DNA of 64,000 nucleotides from Deltaproteobacteria bacterium (GTDB lineage: Bacteria > Myxococcota_A > Polyangia > Polyangiales > JADJMO01). The first letter of the stretch is position 1. Each line of letters begins with the position of its first letter. This document shows, piece by piece, positions 17,491 to 26,642 of this stretch. The notes beneath the pieces are model-generated. The model saw only the letters and a list, made by a program, of their open reading frames with translations. It was not told the origin of the DNA and searched no databases. The stretch lies in the NCBI GenBank assembly GCA_016182965.1, contig JACPFM010000133.1, positions 16,055 to 80,054 on the forward strand, in the 5' to 3' direction. The position numbers and the translations under genes were made by a program.

Positions 17491-19020
17491 CTACTGCTTG
17501 CATCCCTCGAGGAACTTGTCTTTCAGCTTGATGCGCGTCGCCCAGTTGTCCTTCGCGGTCTTGTCGATGCCGCTCATGCCCGGGAGCCTGAGCTTGTACG
17601 CCTCGACGTAGAGCGGCTCGCCGTCGGAGCACTTGCCGGCGCGAGCGACGCACTCGGCGCCGCGGTCGAGCGCGTTGATGCCCTGCTGCTTCGCGCTCAT
17701 CGCGGTCGCGTCCTTCGGGTCGAGCTTGGTGACCTTGGCGTAGATCGCGTCGAACTTCGCCTTGCAGACCTTGGCCGTGACCGGCTTGGTCTTGCCGGTC
17801 GAGTAGTCCAGGGTCAGCTCGTTCATCTCGCGGCTGGCGCGCTCGACGAAGTCGACGGCGTTGGTGGCGGTGGACGCGGGGCACTCGGCGTTCGCGAAGG
17901 TGCGCGCCCTCTTGTCGAGGTCCTCCTCCGAGATGATCTTCTTGGTGTCCTGCGCGGCGATGGTCGCGCGGTAGTCCTTGGTGCCCTGCTCGCACTTGCC
18001 CGCGCGCATCAGGCAGCGCGCGCGGGTGATCTTCGCGCCCTCGTTGTCGAACTGGTTCGGGTCGAGCTTGAGCGCGCGATCGAAGTCCTTCAGGCAGCCC
18101 TCGCCGTCGCCCTGGGCGAGCTTCGCGATGGCGGACTGATAGGCCTTGTTCGCCTGATCCATGGCGAGGCCCTTCTCGCTCGCCTCGGCGAGCGTCGGTC
18201 CGCCGGGCGTGGGCGGCGGCGTCGGCGTCCCGGCGCCGGCGACCGTCGGCGCGTCGGGGGCGGCCTCGATCTTCCGGAGGACCAGGCGAATCGGGACGCG
18301 GCACGCGTTGAGGTTGTTGGTGGTGCAGCTCTTGAGATCGCCGCCGTGACCGAGCTGCGCCTCCTTGTGCTTGGCCTTGCCGCCCGCGCCCGCGCCGAAG
18401 CTGCTGGCCTCGGCCTCGCCTTCGACGTGCGAGGTGCTCTCGAGCTCGAACGCGCCGAGGTTGTACGAAGAGACGAAGTGCGTGGCGCCCTGGCAGCCGG
18501 GGTAGCCGGCGAGATCCTTCGCGTAGACCATGTCGCGCGAGTCGATGGCGACGCCGCTCACGAAGTACTTGAGGTGCAGCGTCTCGCCGGCGGCGACCTT
18601 GGCGGAGAGCGACACCGCGCCGAGCGGCAGCTTCGCGTAGAGCTCTCCCTCGTCGGCGATGTCGAAGCCCTGCACGGTGCCGCTCGTCCACTGGGGTTGA
18701 CCGTAGGTGCCGAACTTGCCCGCGATGGAGTTGTCGCTGCAGCGGTCGAGCACCTCGATCTTGCAGCCGGTGTACTTGACGAACACCGTGTCGCGCGCGG
18801 CCTTCGCCTCGAAGCTCGCGAGGTCGGTCGCGTCCCACTCGACGACGAACGGCCGCTCGTGCCCGTGTGCCGCTTCGTCGCACTTCTTCGCGACGGCCGT
18901 CGCATCGAGCATCTGCGCGCGCCCCTTCACCTTCACGTCGGCGCTGCCTTTGACGGAGCCGCCGCCGCAGCCGAGGGCGAGGACCGGGAACGCGAAGAGG
19001 AGAAGGAGGGGCGGGCGCAT
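17491..19020 (-). CDS. Large lipoprotein with TPR-like region, function unknown
   Basis: This 509-aa protein has a lipoprotein signal (MRPPLLLLFAFPVLALGC, lipobox ALGC). The first 230 residues are beta-rich, with scattered Cys (YTGCKIEVLDRCSDN, YPGCQGA, LKSCTTNNLNAC). A Pro-rich linker (GTPTPPPTPGG) follows. The second half has TPR-like helices, including ANKAYQSAIAKLAQGD and CLKDFDRALKLDPNQ, plus Cys that may pair. It is probably a periplasmic or outer-membrane protein that binds another protein. I do not recognise a named family. The gene sits just upstream of lolD, whose product helps sort lipoproteins. Confidence 0.85.
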   Translation of the reverse strand: MRPPLLLLFAFPVLALGCGGGSVKGSADVKVKGRAQMLDATAVAKKCDEAAHGHERPFVVEWDATDLASFEAKAARDTVFVKYTGCKIEVLDRCSDNSIAGKFGTYGQPQWTSGTVQGFDIADEGELYAKLPLGAVSLSAKVAAGETLHLKYFVSGVAIDSRDMVYAKDLAGYPGCQGATHFVSSYNLGAFELESTSHVEGEAEASSFGAGAGGKAKHKEAQLGHGGDLKSCTTNNLNACRVPIRLVLRKIEAAPDAPTVAGAGTPTPPPTPGGPTLAEASEKGLAMDQANKAYQSAIAKLAQGDGEGCLKDFDRALKLDPNQFDNEGAKITRARCLMRAGKCEQGTKDYRATIAAQDTKKIISEEDLDKRARTFANAECPASTATNAVDFVERASREMNELTLDYSTGKTKPVTAKVCKAKFDAIYAKVTKLDPKDATAMSAKQQGINALDRGAECVARAGKCSDGEPLYVEAYKLRLPGMSGIDKTAKDNWATRIKLKDKFLEGCKQ

Positions 19021-19063
19021 GCGCCGGGCAGTGTACGGGAAGAGCCGGGCGACCGTCGACGCA

Positions 19064-21106
19064 CTACGCCGGGAGCGAGCCGTTCTCGCGCGCGACGAGC
19101 GCCTCGCGCACCTTGCGCGTCAGCGCATCGGGGGTGATCGGCTTCTGCAGGAACGGGACGTTCGACTCGAGGATCCCGTGGTGCGCGATGGCCTCGCCGG
19201 TGTAACCCGACATGAAGAGCACCTTGAGCTCGGGCCGCCGCGCGCGCAGCCGCTCGGCGAGCTGCGGGCCGCCCATCCTCGGCATGACCACGTCGGTGAG
19301 CAGGAGGTGGATCTTCGCCGCGTGCTGCTCGGAGATCAGCAGCGCCTCGCCAGCGCTCGCCGCTTCGAGCACGACGTAGCCGTTGCGGCGCAGGATGCCG
19401 CGCGCGACGCCCCGCACCTGCTCGTCGTCCTCGACGAGGAGGATCGTCTCGTTGCCGCGCCCCGAGTCGGGCTGCACCTGCCCGTTGGCGTGGCTGTCCT
19501 CGACGTCGGTGGTGCGCGGAAGGTAGATGCGGAAGGTCGTTCCCTTGCCCGGCTCGCTGTACACCCAGACGTGCCCGCCGCTCTGGCGAACGATGCCGTA
19601 CACCGTCGACAGCCCGAGGCCCGTGCCCTTGCCCTTCTCCTTGGTGGTGAAGAACGGCTCGAAGATCTTGGCCTGCGTGTCGCGTTCCATGCCGACGCCG
19701 GTGTCGCTCACGGCCAGCATCACGTGCGGCCCGGGGGTGACGCCGTGGTGCTCGCGCGCGTACGGCTCGTCGAACTCCACGTCCTTGGTCTGCAGCGTGA
19801 GCTTGCCACCGCCGGGCATCGCGTCGCGCGCGTTGGTGGCGAGGTTCAGCAGCACCTGCTCGAGCTGCCCCGGGTCCGCGCGCACCCTCCACGTCGCGGC
19901 GGTCAAGCAGATGAGCTCGATGTCGGCGCCGAGCAGTCGACGCAGCATCTTCTCGACGCCGGTGACCGTCTGGTTGAGATCGAGCACGCGTGGGTTGAAC
20001 ACCTGCTGGTGGCTGAAGGCGAGCAGCTGCCGCGTGAGCTCCGCCGCGCGCTGGCCGGCGTGCCGGATCTCGGAGAGGTCCTCGCGGAGCGGCTCGTCGG
20101 GGCGCAGCTCCCCGAGGGCGATGTCGGCGTAGCTCAAGATCACCGAGAGCAGGTTGTTGAAGTCGTGCGCGATTCCGCCGGCGAGCCGGCCGATGGCCTC
20201 CATCTTCTGGGCGTGCCGCAGCTGCGCTTCGGTGTTGCGCAGCGCCTCCTCTGCCCGCACGCGCTCGTCGATCTGCCGCTCGAGATCGGCGGTGCGCTCG
20301 CGGACCCGGACCTCCAGCGTGTCGCGGGTCTTGCGGAGCGCGTCTTCGGCGTCGTGCTTGTCGGTGATGTCGAGCGAGATGCCGAGCAGGTGCTGCGGCG
20401 ACCCGTCGTCGCCGATGAGCGGGATCTTCTTGGTGTGCAGCCACCGCAGCCCGGTGGCGGTGTCGATCGGCTCCTCGCCGATGTCGAGGAGCCGGCCGCT
20501 CGCCAGGACCTCGCGATCCTTCGCCACGAAGAAGTCGGCCTGGTCCTTGGGGAAGAAGTCGTAGTCGGTCTTCCCCAGCATGCTCTCGCGCGACAAGCCG
20601 AGCAGCTGCTCGCCGGTCCGATTGAACAGCTCGAAGCGCAGGTGCGCGGCGTCCTTCACGAACACCATCGCCGGCATGTTGTCGATGATCGCGTCGAGGA
20701 ACGTGTTGAGCCTGCGGATCTGCCGGGCCTGGTCCTTCTGTGCGCTCAGGTTCTCGAACACCGCGGCCACGCACTGGTGAGGCAGCGGGATCGCCTGCAC
20801 CGCGAACGTGTGCCGGGGTACGCCGAGGTGCTGGTAGTCGACCTCGAAGCTCTGCGCCCGGCCAGTGCGCACGACGTCGGCGTACAGGCGCCTCCGCGCC
20901 GGCGTCGAGCCGGGGAACGCCTGCGCCATCGTCTGGCCGAGCCGCGCGCGCACGTCGAAGCCGGCGAACGCGGCCGCGGCGCCGTTCGCCCCGACCATGA
21001 CCAGGCTCTCGTCGTCGTCGGGGGCGCGGAGCTGATAGATGACGATGCCGAGCTGCACCTGCTCGCCGAGCACACGCCAGACCTCGTCGAGCTCCCCCGG
21101 CGCCAT
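19064..21106 (-). CDS. Hybrid sensor histidine kinase (PAS-PAS-HisKA-HATPase-REC)
   Basis: A 680-aa soluble kinase. It has two PAS-like domains (about 10-125 and 135-265, the second with VKDAAHLRFELFNRTGE and DYDFFPKDQADFF), a coiled linker, HisKA with His314 in GGIAHDFNNLL, and HATPase_c with LNLATNARDAMPGGG, SDTGVGM and GKGTGLGLSTVYGI. A C-terminal receiver follows with acidic VEDDEQ, phospho-acceptor Asp605 in LLTDVVMP and a KPI lysine. The HisKA/HATPase style is that of the NtrB-like family common in Myxococcota. No output regulator is adjacent, so signalling would be by phosphorelay to an unlinked partner. The start is ATG 21106. Confidence 0.93.
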   Translation of the reverse strand: MAPGELDEVWRVLGEQVQLGIVIYQLRAPDDDESLVMVGANGAAAAFAGFDVRARLGQTMAQAFPGSTPARRRLYADVVRTGRAQSFEVDYQHLGVPRHTFAVQAIPLPHQCVAAVFENLSAQKDQARQIRRLNTFLDAIIDNMPAMVFVKDAAHLRFELFNRTGEQLLGLSRESMLGKTDYDFFPKDQADFFVAKDREVLASGRLLDIGEEPIDTATGLRWLHTKKIPLIGDDGSPQHLLGISLDITDKHDAEDALRKTRDTLEVRVRERTADLERQIDERVRAEEALRNTEAQLRHAQKMEAIGRLAGGIAHDFNNLLSVILSYADIALGELRPDEPLREDLSEIRHAGQRAAELTRQLLAFSHQQVFNPRVLDLNQTVTGVEKMLRRLLGADIELICLTAATWRVRADPGQLEQVLLNLATNARDAMPGGGKLTLQTKDVEFDEPYAREHHGVTPGPHVMLAVSDTGVGMERDTQAKIFEPFFTTKEKGKGTGLGLSTVYGIVRQSGGHVWVYSEPGKGTTFRIYLPRTTDVEDSHANGQVQPDSGRGNETILLVEDDEQVRGVARGILRRNGYVVLEAASAGEALLISEQHAAKIHLLLTDVVMPRMGGPQLAERLRARRPELKVLFMSGYTGEAIAHHGILESNVPFLQKPITPDALTRKVREALVARENGSLPA

Positions 21107-21144
21107 CAAGGTATCGGAACCGATCTCGATTGGCCGATGCAAGG

Positions 21145-22503
21145 TCAAAGCCCGAACGGCACGTCGAGGGCGCGGTGCTTGCGCCACGCGCGGTCGCCGC
21201 CGGCGATCTTCCGCTCGGCGAGCTCGTGCATCATCAGGTTGATCGGCCAGTAGGCGAGGTTCTGGATCCACGAGCGGTCGAGGCCGAAGTCGTAGCGGCG
21301 CGCGATCGAGCCATAGCTGTACATCGCGCGCCAGGCGCGGATCCAGCCGTCGCGCAGCTGCGTTCGGCTCAGGTGCTTGGGCTCGTAGAAGGGCGCGTCG
21401 GTGTCGTGGTCGGGCGACAGCCACCAGCGGTCCTTGGTCAGGCGCCTCTCGGCGAGCAGCCGCTTGTAGAGGCGGGTGCCGGGGTAGGGCGTCAGCAGGG
21501 CGAAGAGCGCCATCGTCAGCTTCGAGTCGACGCAGAACTGCACCGTCTTCTCGAACGACTCGCCGCGATCGTCGTCGAGGCCGAAGATGAACGAGCCCCA
21601 CACGGCGATGCCGTGATCGGCGAGCTTGCGGACGACGTCGACGTACTTGCGCGGCTTGTTCTGGTGCTTGCCGGCGTTGTTGACGGTCAGGTCGTCGACC
21701 GACTCGAAGCCGATGAAGAGCGCCTTGCAGCCGGAGCGCGCCATCACCTCGACGTTGTCGACCCGATCGAGCGCGGCGAGCGAGGCCTGGCCGACCCAGT
21801 GCTTCTTCAGCGGGACCATCGCGTCGAACAGCTCGCGGCTGTACTTCACGTGGACCATCACGTTGTCGTCGCCGAAGAGGATGCGCGGGCCGCACTGCTC
21901 GAGCTCGAACAGCACCTCGCGCACCGGTCGGAAGCGGAACGTGGTGCCGTTGTACGTCGAGACGCTGCAGAACTCGCACGGAAACGGGCACCCGCGCGTG
22001 GTCTGCACCACGTCGAAGGGCACGTAGCGAACGCTCTTCAAGAGCTCGCGGCGCGGAGTGGGCAGGCCGACGAGCTCCGGCCACGTCTGGTGCTTGTAGA
22101 CGCGCGGCGCGGTGAGCGAGCGCGCGCGGCCGAGGCGGCCGGCCCTGGCGTCGTCGACGACCCGCTGCCACAGCCACTCGGCCTCGCCGGCGACCACCGC
22201 GTCGGCGTGCTCGAGGCCCTCGTCGGGCAGAGCGGTGACGTGGATGCCGCCGAGGACCACCTTCGAGCCGCGGGCGCGGTATGCGTCGGCGATGGCGTAG
22301 GCGCGCGAGGCGGTCTTGGAGTTGACGCTGATGCCGACCAGATCGGGCGCGTCGGTCTCGGCTTGCAGGTCGATGGGCTCGATGCCGTCGTCTCTGAAGG
22401 TGAGCTCGACGTCGGGCGGGGTGTGCGCCGCGAGGGTCGCGACCCATAAAGGCTTGATGTACGTCGAATCCTCGTTGGAGGGCGCGACGAGGTGGATGCG
22501 CAT
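21145..22503 (-). CDS. B12-binding-domain radical SAM protein
   Basis: A 452-aa protein. The N-terminal 130 residues have the cobalamin-binding Rossmann pattern (VGISVNSKTASRAYAIADAY, VVLGGIHVTALPDE) but lack the DxHxxG cobalamin ligand. A radical SAM core follows with Cys172, Cys176 and Cys179 (GCPFPCEFC) for the 4Fe-4S cluster, then FGDDN and GFES motifs. Members of this subgroup carry out methylations or rearrangements in lipid, hopanoid or antibiotic synthesis. The substrate here is unknown and no biosynthetic partners are adjacent. The C-terminal 120 residues are rich in Trp and Tyr and may bind a hydrophobic substrate. Confidence 0.92.
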   Translation of the reverse strand: MRIHLVAPSNEDSTYIKPLWVATLAAHTPPDVELTFRDDGIEPIDLQAETDAPDLVGISVNSKTASRAYAIADAYRARGSKVVLGGIHVTALPDEGLEHADAVVAGEAEWLWQRVVDDARAGRLGRARSLTAPRVYKHQTWPELVGLPTPRRELLKSVRYVPFDVVQTTRGCPFPCEFCSVSTYNGTTFRFRPVREVLFELEQCGPRILFGDDNVMVHVKYSRELFDAMVPLKKHWVGQASLAALDRVDNVEVMARSGCKALFIGFESVDDLTVNNAGKHQNKPRKYVDVVRKLADHGIAVWGSFIFGLDDDRGESFEKTVQFCVDSKLTMALFALLTPYPGTRLYKRLLAERRLTKDRWWLSPDHDTDAPFYEPKHLSRTQLRDGWIRAWRAMYSYGSIARRYDFGLDRSWIQNLAYWPINLMMHELAERKIAGGDRAWRKHRALDVPFGL

Positions 22504-22512
22504 GCCGATCCA

Positions 22513-22654
22513 AGCCTAGAGCACCGAACGGTTTGAAGCCTGCTGCAACCCGCGATGTTGCGCGATCTTCGCGTCGTACTCCCTCCGGTCTCCTCGACGT
22601 ACTGCCAGTACGCCTGCGTCGCCCTCCGGTCCGTGCGACGCGAATCTCACGCAA
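22513..22654. repeat. Truncated copy of 165-bp inverted-repeat element
   Basis: 142 bp identical, as far as I can align by eye, to 43291-43432. It has the left terminal repeat (CTAGAGCACCGAACGG start at 22516) and the internal CGTACTGCCAGTACG palindrome but breaks off at GCAA (22654), losing the right terminal repeat. It lies between the divergent radical SAM and upp genes. Confidence 0.9.
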
Positions 22655-22718
22655 TGGGGCGCGGCTGCGTCGCGTTCTGGTCTACTTTCCCAAGCACGCC
22701 CCCGAAACGGAGAGCGCC

Positions 22719-23360
22719 ATGGCCCACTCGCACCGCCACGTCACCGTCGTCGACCACCCGCTCGTGCAGCACAAGCTGACCCTGATGCGGAAGAAGGACA
22801 CCTCCACCGCGTCGTTCCGCGCGCTGCTGTCGGAGATCTCGATGCTCCTCGCCTACGAGGCCTGCCGCGACATGAAGCTCGCGCGCATGGACATCGAGAC
22901 GCCGCTCACCGCGATGAACGCGCCGATCCTCGAGGGGAAGAAGGTCGTGCTCATCGCGATCCTCCGCGCCGGCCTGGGCATCCTCGACGGCATGCTGGAG
23001 CTCATCCCGTCGGCGCGCGTCGGGCACGTCGGGCTGTACCGCGATCCGACGACGCTCGAGGCCGTCCAGTACTTCTTCAAGGTCCCCGGAAACCTCCAGG
23101 ACCGCGACGTGCTGGTCTGCGATCCGATGCTCGCCACCGGCAACAGCGCGATCGCGGCGGTCGACCTCATCAAGAAGAACCAGCCGGGCACGCTCAAGCT
23201 CGTCTGCCTGCTCGCCTGTCCCGAGGGGCTGAAGCACTTCCACGACGTGCACCCCGACGTGCCGGTGGTCACCGCGGCGATCGATCAGAAGCTGAACGAC
23301 CACGGCTACATCGTGCCGGGGCTCGGAGACGCGGGTGATCGCCTGTTCGGCACCAAGTAG
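22719..23360 (+). CDS. upp: Uracil phosphoribosyltransferase
   Basis: A 213-aa enzyme that joins uracil and PRPP to give UMP in pyrimidine salvage. It has HPLVQHKLTLMRKKDTST at the N-terminus, ILRAGLGILDGM, VGLYRDP, the PRPP-binding loop CDPMLATGNSA and the uracil site GYIVPGLGDAGDRLFGT at the C-terminus. Length is normal. ATG 22719 follows ACGGAGAG. The upstream frame through the truncated repeat element is open but is not coding. The MOSC gene begins 15 bp after the stop. Confidence 0.97.
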   Translation: MAHSHRHVTVVDHPLVQHKLTLMRKKDTSTASFRALLSEISMLLAYEACRDMKLARMDIETPLTAMNAPILEGKKVVLIAILRAGLGILDGMLELIPSARVGHVGLYRDPTTLEAVQYFFKVPGNLQDRDVLVCDPMLATGNSAIAAVDLIKKNQPGTLKLVCLLACPEGLKHFHDVHPDVPVVTAAIDQKLNDHGYIVPGLGDAGDRLFGTK

Positions 23361-23375
23361 CGGCGTCCGGCGAAG

Positions 23376-24158
23376 ATGGAGCTCTCCGCCATCCACGTGT
23401 ACCCGATCAAGGGCGCGCGCGGCCTCTCGCTCGCGGAGGCGGACGTCGGCGATCGCGGCCTCGCCGGCGATCGCCGGTTCATGGTCGTCGACGACGTCGG
23501 CGTCGCGATCACCCAGCGTGAGCACCCGCGGCTCGCGCTGGTGCGGCCCGTGTTCGACGGCGACGCGCTCCTGGTCGACGCTCCGGGGATGTCCACGCTG
23601 CGGCTGCCGCGCGCGCCGGAGGGCGATCGCCGCTCGGTCGCCGTGTGGAGCGCGACGGTCGACTCGATCGAGCTCGGCGAGCCCGCCGCCGCCTGGTTCT
23701 CCGAGGCGCTCGGCGTGCGCTGTGCCCTCGTGTTCATGCCCGACAGCGCGCGCCGGCCGGTGAAGCCGAAGTACTCCACCACGGCGATCGTCAGCTTCGC
23801 CGACGCGTTCCCGTTCCTGCTCGCGAGCGAGTCGTCGCTCGCCGATCTCAACGCGCGGCTCGACGAGCCGGTGCCGATGGATCGGTTCCGCCCCAACCTG
23901 GTGGTGCGCGGCGCGCCGGCGTGGGCCGAGGATCACTGGGATCGGGTGCGCATCGGCCCGATCGGGTTCTCGCTGCCCAAGCCGTGCGATCGCTGCGTGG
24001 TGACCACCGTCGATCAAGACACCGGCGTCGCCGGGCGAGAGCCGCTGCGCACGCTCGCGACGTTCCGCGCGCGCGACGGCATGGTGTGGTTCGGCGAGAA
24101 CCTGATCCACGAGGCCCGCGGCACGCTGCGGGTGGGCGACCGCGTCGTCGTCTTGTGA
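23376..24158 (+). CDS. MOSC domain protein, YcbX/mARC-like
   Basis: A 260-aa protein. The N-terminal MOSC_N barrel (residues 1-110, with VYPIKGARGLSL) leads to a C-terminal MOSC domain containing the likely molybdenum ligand Cys in LPKPCDRCVVTTVD. The family binds molybdenum cofactor and reduces N-hydroxylated bases and related compounds. It lacks the C-terminal 2Fe-2S ferredoxin domain of Escherichia coli YcbX, so it would need a separate electron donor. It probably shares a transcript with upp. A heptamer-repeat hairpin begins 5 bp after the stop. Confidence 0.9.
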   Translation: MELSAIHVYPIKGARGLSLAEADVGDRGLAGDRRFMVVDDVGVAITQREHPRLALVRPVFDGDALLVDAPGMSTLRLPRAPEGDRRSVAVWSATVDSIELGEPAAAWFSEALGVRCALVFMPDSARRPVKPKYSTTAIVSFADAFPFLLASESSLADLNARLDEPVPMDRFRPNLVVRGAPAWAEDHWDRVRIGPIGFSLPKPCDRCVVTTVDQDTGVAGREPLRTLATFRARDGMVWFGENLIHEARGTLRVGDRVVVL

Positions 24159-24162
24159 GGCG

Positions 24163-24306
24163 TCTAGAGTCTAGAGTCTAGAGTCTAGAGTCGGAGATCG
24201 CTGTGTCGTGGGCCGCGGGCCCCTGCGCCTGCTCGCCCAGGCTGGGTCGAAGGTCGACGTGTCTCGGGCTCTAGACTCTAGACTCTAGACCCTGGACTCT
24301 CGACCG
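24163..24306. repeat. Heptamer array pair A (TCTAGAG/CTAGACT)
   Basis: TCTAGAG is repeated four times at 24163-24190. An inverted partner (CTAGACT twice, then CTAGACC, CTGGACT, CTCGACC) follows at 24270-24306, so the two can pair over a 75-base loop. Two GGTCGAA-type units sit inside the loop near 24245. The right arm encodes the last residues and the stop of the leftward PurA-like gene. Confidence 0.85.
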
Positions 24307-25623
24307 GCGCGGCAGCAGCGGGCGCACGTCGAGGTGCGTGGGGCCGTGCGCTCCGAGCACCACCGGGGCGCCGAGCTGATCGCCGAGCCACCGGACGACG
24401 CGGGCGGGCGTCGGCGCGGCGAGCGGGACGTCGATGACGGGGCGCGTGCGGAAGAGCGCCTCGGTGAGCGCGCTCTGGTGATCGAGATCGGTGAAGCGAC
24501 CGAGCCTCGGCGTGCCGTGCTCGTCGAAGAGGTGCGCGTCGCCCGGTGCCGGAAGATGCGCGCGGCAGACGCGCCACTCGCTCATGGCTGCGAGCGCGTC
24601 GAGGTGGGTGACGGCGAGCGCGTCGACGCCGCCGCACGCCGCGATCGCGTAGCGCAGCAGGGCGAGATCGAGATCGCCCCAGCGGAACGCGCCCTGCCAG
24701 GGACCGTGCGCGTTGTGCGGCTCGGGAAGGCGCAGCGGGCGCTCGGTCGGGAAGGGCCCGGGACCGTGCCGGGTCGCGTACGTGCGCAGCACGCCGAGGC
24801 GTATGGCCGGGCGGTCTCCGATGAGCTCGAGCGCGTTGTCGAACGTGCAGGTGCTCCAGGTGGTGAACGGGTGGAACCCGCGCCACTCGTCGAGCAGCAC
24901 GCCCTGCGCGCCCTCGAAGATCACCGTCGGCTCGGCGGCGAGGCGGCGCGCCCACGCCTCTTCGTCGAGGATCTCGAGGGCGGGCAGGGCGTCGATCCAC
25001 GCATCGGTCACCGAAAGGTCGTCGAGCAGCGATCGCTCCGTCGCGGCCTCGGCGCCGCTCACCCGCAGCGGCGACGCCTCTTCGCGCAGGCGCTCGCGCG
25101 CGCGCTCGAGCAGCCGCCGGAGCCGCGGGCGATCGCGCAGATCGCCCATGCGCAGCGCGTCTTCCGGCGCCGAGAGCGCGTCGCGCATGGTCTCGCCGAC
25201 GCCGACGCCGCAGCTGCCGTGGCGCCCGTCGCCGCGCGCGATCTCGCGCAGGCGGCACACCGCCTGGTGGAACGGCGTGAGCAAGAGCGCCTCGGCGCTC
25301 ACCGTGACGCGCGCGAGCGGCTCGCGCACGCCGAGGCGCTCGAGGTGATCGGCCTCGCAGGCGAGCGCCGTCGGGTGCACGACGACGTGCCGCGAGAGGA
25401 AGGTCCGCACGCCCGGAACGAGGCTGCCGGACCCGAGCTGCGCGAAGGTGTGGTGCCGCCCGTCGGGCGTGACCACGTTGTGGCCGGCCTGCGCGCCGCC
25501 GTTGAAGCGCACGACCGCGCGGGCGCCGAGCGAGCGGACCAGCGCGTCGGTGACCAGGCCCTTGCCCGCGTCTCCGAACCCGAGATCGACGACGATCACC
25601 GCGCGCCTTCGAGTCGGGAGCAT
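24271..25623 (-). CDS. Divergent adenylosuccinate synthetase (PurA-like)
   Basis: A 450-aa homologue of PurA, which joins IMP and aspartate using GTP. The motif usually read as GDEGKGK is GFGDAGKG here, keeping catalytic Asp18. The GHT loop is GHN with His48. FEGAQGVLLDEWRGFHPFTTW, TCTFDNA and YATRHGPGPFPTE correspond to known PurA blocks. Many conserved housekeeping residues differ, so it is likely a paralogue working on another base or nucleotide. It lies 2 bp after the vWA gene stop with a strong GAGGAGGG site, forming an operon with a zinc-ribbon pseudokinase. The last ten residues come from a heptamer repeat array. Confidence 0.88.
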   Translation of the reverse strand: MLPTRRRAVIVVDLGFGDAGKGLVTDALVRSLGARAVVRFNGGAQAGHNVVTPDGRHHTFAQLGSGSLVPGVRTFLSRHVVVHPTALACEADHLERLGVREPLARVTVSAEALLLTPFHQAVCRLREIARGDGRHGSCGVGVGETMRDALSAPEDALRMGDLRDRPRLRRLLERARERLREEASPLRVSGAEAATERSLLDDLSVTDAWIDALPALEILDEEAWARRLAAEPTVIFEGAQGVLLDEWRGFHPFTTWSTCTFDNALELIGDRPAIRLGVLRTYATRHGPGPFPTERPLRLPEPHNAHGPWQGAFRWGDLDLALLRYAIAACGGVDALAVTHLDALAAMSEWRVCRAHLPAPGDAHLFDEHGTPRLGRFTDLDHQSALTEALFRTRPVIDVPLAAPTPARVVRWLGDQLGAPVVLGAHGPTHLDVRPLLPRRSRVQGLESRV

Positions 25624-25625
25624 GG

Positions 25626-26609
25626 TCAGGCCCTCCTCATCCCGCTCTTGCCGGTCGCCGCGCCGCGCCCGGGGAGCGACGCGGACACCACCCGCGGCTG
25701 CGGCGCGGCGTCGCGCCCGAGCGTCGCGGCGAACGGGGTGAGCGCGCGGATCGTCGACGCGACCCGCTCGCGCGTGGCGCCGGCCGCGGTCAGGGCTCGA
25801 GCGAGCGCGTCGACGTCGGAGACGACGCCCTCGGAGAGCGCGACGATGTCGGCCGACACCCAGCAGGTGTCCTCCGGGGCATCCATGCAGATGACGTGGT
25901 CGCCGAGCAGCTGGCGCCAACGCTTCTCGCAGCGGCGCCGACGATCCTGGTCGGGGACGAGGAAGAAGGGGTGGTACTTCTTCTGCAGCGCGGCGACGAC
26001 CGCCTTCACCGGCAGATCGGCGTCGAGCTTGTCGCCGATGAGCGCGTCGACCTGGTGGCGCGACACCTCGGGGTAGGGGAGCTCGTCGCCGGTCATGAAC
26101 ATGTAGCCGCGCCGGCCGCGCTTGTTCACGCAGTCGAGATCGGTGTGCTGCGCGAGGAAGTAGAGCGCGAGCTCGTAGGACTCGGTGTCCTGACCGCCGC
26201 CGCCGCCCTCGAGGAACGTCCACGTGAGCCACTGGTCCATCAGCTCGGCGGTCGACTCGAACTGACCGACCTGCAGCGAGGCGCTGTCGCAGGTCGCGTC
26301 GCCGACGGCGAGGAAGAGGAGCTGCGGATCGGTCACCCCGCACTGCGTCAGGATCTTCATGAAGTTCGGCAGCTCGCGGCGCGCGAGCAGCTCGGGGATC
26401 GCGCCCATCGAGCCGGTCACGTCGAGCGCGAACGCGACCGCGAGCGACTGCGGGTGATCGGCGCTGTCGCGCGACTCGCGCATGCGGACGCCGTGCGGGT
26501 TCATCAGCGGGTGGCAGCTCGTCTGCGTGAAGAGCGCCTGGCGAGGGAGGTTCGCGCGGCCGGCGGCGAGCGCGGCGTGGGCGGCGTGGCTGTAGTCTCC
26601 GTAACCCAT
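25626..26609 (-). CDS. von Willebrand factor A (TerY-like) domain protein
   Basis: A 327-aa protein with an internal vWA domain. The MIDAS motif is DVTGS at 63-67 (a DxTxS form of DxSxS), followed by AVGDATCDSASLQVGQFES, a Gly5 loop at GGGGG and FMTGDELPY. Metal-ion-dependent adhesion sites of this kind bind an acidic ligand on a partner protein. A strong AAAGGAGG ribosome-binding site precedes ATG 26609. It sits between a zinc-ribbon pseudokinase gene and a PurA-like gene, all leftward and tightly spaced, much as vWA, kinase and phosphatase genes cluster in TerY-P modules. No TerD, PP2C or MoxR gene is nearby. Confidence 0.88.
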   Translation of the reverse strand: MGYGDYSHAAHAALAAGRANLPRQALFTQTSCHPLMNPHGVRMRESRDSADHPQSLAVAFALDVTGSMGAIPELLARRELPNFMKILTQCGVTDPQLLFLAVGDATCDSASLQVGQFESTAELMDQWLTWTFLEGGGGGQDTESYELALYFLAQHTDLDCVNKRGRRGYMFMTGDELPYPEVSRHQVDALIGDKLDADLPVKAVVAALQKKYHPFFLVPDQDRRRRCEKRWRQLLGDHVICMDAPEDTCWVSADIVALSEGVVSDVDALARALTAAGATRERVASTIRALTPFAATLGRDAAPQPRVVSASLPGRGAATGKSGMRRA

Positions 26610-26642
26610 GATGTCCTCCTTTGATTCGAGCGTTTCGCCCGT

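Noticed and set aside
22533..22718. N-terminal extension of upp through the repeat element
   Set aside because: The same peptide is predicted at the second copy of the element beside an unrelated gene, so it reflects the repeat and not upp. ATG 22719 has a ribosome-binding site.
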